DNA of 8,888 nt from assembly GCA_934663885.1 (NCBI GenBank), contig CAKUKW010000073.1, positions 1 to 8,888 on the forward strand, in the 5' to 3' direction. Numbering within the stretch: the stretch's first letter is position 1; each line of letters begins with the position of its first letter. The notes beneath the pieces are model-generated. The model ran no database searches. It had not been told where the DNA came from and saw nothing but the letters and a program-made list of their open reading frames with translations. The position numbers were made by a program, and so were the translations under genes. The DNA comes from an uncultured Tidjanibacter sp. (lineage in GTDB: Bacteria; Bacteroidota; Bacteroidia; Bacteroidales; Rikenellaceae). Below, one piece after another: positions 5,747-8,888 of this stretch.

Positions 5747-6364
5747 TTAGATCTGGATCCCGAGAAACGACATGAATGCTATTCCCATCAATCCCGTAAT
5801 AATAAATGTAATGCCCGGCCCTTTGAGCGGCGCCGGTATTTTGGAGTATTGTATCTTTTCCCTTATGGCGGCCATCATAAGTATGGCGAGCCACCAGCCC
5901 ACACCCGAACCCAGCCCGTAAGCGGTAGCTTCCCCCGTGTTGAGGAAATCGCGCTCCTGCATGAAAAGCGACGCTCCCATGATGGCACAGTTAACGGCTA
6001 TAAGCGGAAGGAATATACCCAGCGAGTTATAGAGCGACGGGCTGAATTTCTCGACCACCATCTCCACAAGCTGCGTGAACGACGCGATAACCGCAATGAA
6101 CACGATGAAACTCAGGAAACTGAGGTCCACATCGGCCAGCCCCGGGCTTATCCATGCCAGGGCGCCAGGCGTCAGTAGATACTTATTAATAAGGTAGTTC
6201 AGCGGGACGGTTATCAGCAGAACGAAAGTAACCGCGGCGCCGAGGCCCATTGCCGTCTTCACGTTCTTGCTTACCGCTATGTACGAACACATACCAAAGA
6301 AGTATGCGAAAACCATATTGTCGATAAAGACCGACTTAATGAAAATATTGAATATGCTTTCCAT
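5747..6364 (-). CDS. nqrE: Na+-translocating NADH:quinone reductase subunit E
   Basis: 205 residues with about six membrane helices. NqrE pairs with NqrD in the membrane, and the two inverted-topology subunits together hold an iron-sulphur centre between NqrF and NqrC. The cysteines expected for this are C26 (FFGMCSYIAVSK) and C126 (AVNCAIMGASLF), each in a conserved half-helix motif. Further family marks are FTQLVEMVVEKFSPSLYNSLGIFLPLI, with acidic residues E101 and E105 inside the membrane domain, and GLGSGVGWWLAI. The start at 6364 lies 8 nt after the nqrD stop, preceded by a purine-rich AGGAAGGG that may serve as a weak ribosome binding site. The homologous Rnf subunit RnfA is the main alternative, but neighbouring nqrC and nqrF settle it as Nqr. 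Confidence 0.97.
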   Translation of the reverse strand: MESIFNIFIKSVFIDNMVFAYFFGMCSYIAVSKNVKTAMGLGAAVTFVLLITVPLNYLINKYLLTPGALAWISPGLADVDLSFLSFIVFIAVIASFTQLVEMVVEKFSPSLYNSLGIFLPLIAVNCAIMGASLFMQERDFLNTGEATAYGLGSGVGWWLAILMMAAIREKIQYSKIPAPLKGPGITFIITGLMGIAFMSFLGIQI

Positions 6365-6372
6365 AACCCTTC

Positions 6373-7020
6373 CTATTTTTCAATTAAGTCTTTTCGTTTG
6401 CTGCGGTGTATCCAGATTATGACCCCAACTATTATGAGAGCCATAGGCGGCAGCAGCATAAGGCTGTTATTCATATATCCGGCCGCATAGAAAGATTCGG
6501 GAATTATCCTGTAACCCCAAAGCGTTCCGCTGCCGAACAACTCCCTGATAACGGCCACTATAAGAAGTATCATACCGTATCCGGCACCGTTGCCCAAACC
6601 GTCCAGGAACGAAGGCCATGGTTTATTGGCAAGAGCGAACGCCTCGACGCGCCCCATAAGTATGCAGTTCGTTATTATAAGCCCCACGAATACAGAAAGT
6701 TGTTTGCTGACGTCGTAAACGAACGCCTTGAGTACCTGGTCGACGAGGATAACAAGTGCTGCGATAACCACCAGTTGGACTATTATACGTATACGGTTGG
6801 GTATGCCTTTGCGGAGCATCGACATAATAAGATTGGCGAACGCCGTAACTACCATTACCGAAACGGCCATTACGAACGCGGGTTTCACTTTCGCGGTAAC
6901 CGCCAACGCCGAACAAACACCCAATATCTGTACGATGACGGGGTTGCTCGAGTCGAGCGGCCCGAGAAGCAGCCTCATATTTTTAGCCGAGAACATCGGC
7001 TCTCTTTCTTTTTTAGCCAT
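6373..7020 (-). CDS. nqrD: Na+-translocating NADH:quinone reductase subunit D
   Basis: 215 residues with about six membrane helices, the partner of NqrE. The iron-sulphur ligands expected by comparison with Vibrio cholerae (C29 and C112) are found at C36 (LGVCSALAVT) and C119 (ITNCILMGR), with the same spacing of 83 residues. LGNGAGYGMILLIVAVIRELFGSG is the typical segment following the second half-helix. A membrane-embedded acidic residue, D94 (ILVDQVLKAF), lies in a region where the family carries acidic residues linked to Na+ movement; that role here is inferred. The ATG at 7020 follows the nqrC stop by 3 nt and has no Shine-Dalgarno. A downstream Met at residue 9 is an alternative start but leaves less of the family's N-terminus. 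Confidence 0.97.
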   Translation of the reverse strand: MAKKEREPMFSAKNMRLLLGPLDSSNPVIVQILGVCSALAVTAKVKPAFVMAVSVMVVTAFANLIMSMLRKGIPNRIRIIVQLVVIAALVILVDQVLKAFVYDVSKQLSVFVGLIITNCILMGRVEAFALANKPWPSFLDGLGNGAGYGMILLIVAVIRELFGSGTLWGYRIIPESFYAAGYMNNSLMLLPPMALIIVGVIIWIHRSKRKDLIEK

Positions 7021-7023
7021 AGT

Positions 7024-7776
7024 TTACTCAGTTTCAGAGGTTAGATCTGTTTTCATCCTGTTGATATACGGCAGGTAGGCCTCGAGGCTCGAGCGGATCA
7101 TGCTCTCCACTCCCCTGCTGGTTATTGTTCCACCGGAAACGGCGTCAATCGCATTTTCATTACCTGCTGAAGCTCCCGCGCCTTTCAGGACGAAGATACC
7201 CGAAAAGTCTCCATTACGGAATATTTTCTTCCCTTGGAACTGGGTAGAGAATCCCTCTGTAGCAATTTCGGCTCCGAGCCCGGGCGTTTCGCCCTGATGG
7301 TCGAAATTGGCGCCATAAACGGTATCCCAGTCGCTCTCCAATGCCACATAGCCCCAGATAGGCCCCCACAAACCGGAGCCATAAACCGGAAATACAGCCA
7401 ACTTGCTTCCGTCATCGAGCCTGGCTATAAATACAGGAAGTCTGCGCTCTTCGGGCTTGGCGGCAAATTCCGCCTTCAGGTTATCAAGCAGACTGAATGC
7501 ATCGACGCCTTCAACTCTATTACCCGCCGAATCCACTACATAACTGTCCGTAATATATTTCGCGTATTGTTCCTGGATATATGCCGTCTTGTCGTCCGCT
7601 TTGTCCGCGTCCCCGCCCAAGCCTATCGAAGACAATATAGCTCCCTGTTTCTCCACCCTCACGTTTGCATTCTGCCTATCCTTGAGCGACAGCGATGCGA
7701 ATGCGAGCAATACGGCCACGATCACTATCATGACCGTAGCATATATGATAATGTAACCGTTGCTGTTCTTATTCAT
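7024..7776 (-). CDS. nqrC: Na+-translocating NADH:quinone reductase subunit C (FMN-binding)
   Basis: 250 residues: one N-terminal membrane helix (about 8-29), then a soluble domain on the periplasmic side that carries a covalently bound FMN. The flavinylation motif is DAVSGGTITS (211-220), with T217 the expected attachment residue (T225 in Vibrio cholerae). ApbE/Ftp flavin transferase would attach the FMN. The usual alanine before the threonine (SGAT) is glycine here. Other family marks are VYGSGLWGPIWGYVAL (131-146) and HQGETPGLGAEI (160-171). The start overlaps the end of nqrB by 8 nt (ATGAATAA), giving translational coupling, and a strong AAAGGAGG lies 6 nt before the ATG. Confidence 0.97.
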   Translation of the reverse strand: MNKNSNGYIIIYATVMIVIVAVLLAFASLSLKDRQNANVRVEKQGAILSSIGLGGDADKADDKTAYIQEQYAKYITDSYVVDSAGNRVEGVDAFSLLDNLKAEFAAKPEERRLPVFIARLDDGSKLAVFPVYGSGLWGPIWGYVALESDWDTVYGANFDHQGETPGLGAEIATEGFSTQFQGKKIFRNGDFSGIFVLKGAGASAGNENAIDAVSGGTITSRGVESMIRSSLEAYLPYINRMKTDLTSETE

Positions 7777-8888
7777 GGCCGGCCTCCTTTCCCGCTACTC
7801 GTGCGCGTTTAAGTCTGCGTTTCACATTAGCCTGCACGATAAAATAATCCACGAGCGGGCTCAGGGCATTCATAAAAAGGATGGAAAGCATCATACCTTC
7901 CGGATAGCCGGGATTCACAACACGAATAAGAACCGCTATCATACCTATAAGAAGCCCTGTTATTATTTTACCGGTATTGGTCTGGCTCGCTGTAACAGGG
8001 TCTGTAGCCATAAACACTGCCCCGAAAGCGAACCCGCCGAGCAGCCAATGGTAATAGGCAGGCATCTCCATATAAGGATTACCTCCTACCATGTTAAATA
8101 TAAGTCCCATCAAAAGGCCGCCTGCGAAAACGCTGAACATCGTCCTCCAACTGGCTATACCCGTATATAAAAGAAATATGGCGCCGAGCATTATGGCGAA
8201 GAATGAAACTTCGCCGATACTTCCGGGAATGAATCCCCAGAACAGGTCGGACAGCGAATAGCCCCCCATGTCTAAAGTAGGCGAACCGGCAGAAACACCC
8301 TCCGTTATATATCCAAGCGGGGTCGCTCCCGAAAAACCGTCTATATAAGGCCCTCCCTGACCGAAGCCCCTTATCCACACATGGTCGCCGGATATTTTCG
8401 AAGTATAGGCGAAGAATACGAACGCGCGGGCCAGAAGAGCAGGATTGAATATGTTCATTCCCGTCCCACCGAATACCTCCTTTCCGAATATAACGGCAAA
8501 TGCCACAGCCAGCGCAAGTATCCATAGCGGAATATCAATAGGCATTATCATCGGGATCAAAAGTCCGGATACCAGGTACCCCTCGCTTATCTCCTCCTTC
8601 TTTATCTGGGCGGTAATAAATTCTATTCCCAGCCCTACGACATAGGAAACTATTATAAGCGGCAGCATCCTGAGAAATCCGTACCACCAGCAGTGAAGCC
8701 ACGCTCCCTGCATGGCAATGTCACCGATGGCGCGGGCGTGCTGGAAGCCTATGTTATACATACCGAACAACAGCGCAGGTACGAGCGCTATTATCACCAT
8801 GGTCATCACCCTCTTCAGATCCATCGCATCGCGTACATGGGCGCCGCGTTTGGTAGTGGTTTTAGGAACGAACAGGAAAGTCTCGAAC
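7769..8888 (-). CDS. nqrB: Na+-translocating NADH:quinone reductase subunit B (5' end outside window)
   Basis: The frame runs open to the right edge: upstream of the ATG at 8822-8824 the codons continue as ETFLFVPKTTTKRGAHVRDA, the conserved NqrB N-terminal segment, so that Met is internal. The window holds 372 residues. NqrB is the large membrane subunit, the site of quinone reduction and the central Na+ channel, with about ten helices. The covalent FMN site is DGFSGATPL, with the threonine at 8321-8323 (T236 in Vibrio cholerae). NIFNPALLARAF and GGFAFGAVFMATDPVTAS are further conserved blocks. The stop overlaps the nqrC start by 8 nt. Its 5' end, and the expected nqrA, lie beyond 8888. Rnf subunit D is excluded by the N-terminal VPK segment and the Nqr neighbours. 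Confidence 0.97.
   Translation of the reverse strand, partial: FETFLFVPKTTTKRGAHVRDAMDLKRVMTMVIIALVPALLFGMYNIGFQHARAIGDIAMQGAWLHCWWYGFLRMLPLIIVSYVVGLGIEFITAQIKKEEISEGYLVSGLLIPMIMPIDIPLWILALAVAFAVIFGKEVFGGTGMNIFNPALLARAFVFFAYTSKISGDHVWIRGFGQGGPYIDGFSGATPLGYITEGVSAGSPTLDMGGYSLSDLFWGFIPGSIGEVSFFAIMLGAIFLLYTGIASWRTMFSVFAGGLLMGLIFNMVGGNPYMEMPAYYHWLLGGFAFGAVFMATDPVTASQTNTGKIITGLLIGMIAVLIRVVNPGYPEGMMLSILFMNALSPLVDYFIVQANVKRRLKRARVAGKEAGHE
7783..7790 (-). promoter_or_regulatory. Strong Shine-Dalgarno AAAGGAGG before nqrC
   Basis: The minus strand reads AAAGGAGG with 6 nt to the nqrC ATG. It lies within the last codons of nqrB (GKEAG). Most other genes in the window lack a Shine-Dalgarno, so this one stands out and supports the chosen nqrC start. 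Coding constraint on nqrB could also produce it. Confidence 0.6.

Noticed and set aside
7081..7093. Doubled CTCGAG in nqrC as a possible regulatory repeat
   Set aside because: Explained by ordinary codons for SLEA in a conserved coding region; no second copy in a regulatory position.
4478..8645. Several plus-strand open frames across the nqr operon
   Set aside because: All lie opposite nqr genes whose cofactor motifs are intact, and none has a plausible domain or upstream signal.
8822..8824. ATG at 8822-8824 as the start of nqrB
   Set aside because: Upstream in-frame codons encode the conserved NqrB segment TFLFVPK...HVRDA up to the window edge.

Overview
This window looks like the core chromosome of a Bacteroidota bacterium, most likely of the order Bacteroidales. 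The evidence is a Na+-translocating NADH:quinone reductase (nqr) operon of the type that order carries, the near absence of Shine-Dalgarno sequences before most starts, Bacteroidota-type TAnnTTTG promoter boxes in the gaps, and moderate GC with free use of ATA (Ile) and AGG (Arg) codons. I cannot name the genus. There is no mobile element, CRISPR array, tRNA or rRNA, and nothing suggests recent transfer.

Layout. Positions 1-1235 (plus strand) hold the tail of an M16-family peptidase-like gene, open at the left edge, followed 5 nt later by a SAM-dependent O-methyltransferase. A possible rho-independent terminator ends this unit. Everything else is on the minus strand and converges on it. Read in the direction of transcription from the right edge, these are nqrB (5' end outside the window), nqrC, nqrD, nqrE and nqrF, tightly packed and closed by a good terminator at 4437-4467. 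Next comes a second unit of SemiSWEET sugar transporter, NAD(P)H-hydrate dehydratase (nnrD) and a PlsC-like membrane acyltransferase. Last is a 97-residue helical protein of unknown function with its own Bacteroidota-type promoter.

Function. NqrB-F are five of the six subunits of Na+-NQR (NqrA should lie just past 8888). The complex oxidises NADH through the FAD and 2Fe-2S centre of NqrF, passes electrons through the NqrD/NqrE Fe-S site and the covalent FMNs of NqrC and NqrB to quinone, and pumps Na+. All key cofactor residues are visible. NnrD repairs hydrated NAD(P)H, so it has a loose logical link to the NADH-oxidising complex next door, but it appears to be a separate transcription unit.

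I found no convincing undescribed system. The points most worth a second look are regulatory: a shared CAAATGTAAT element in three minus-strand upstream positions, a terminator and promoter packed into about 50 nt after nqrF (which moves the SemiSWEET start), a repeated perfect palindrome flanking the O-methyltransferase start, a stand-alone NnrD without the usual epimerase half, and a small uncharacterised Bacteroidota protein.
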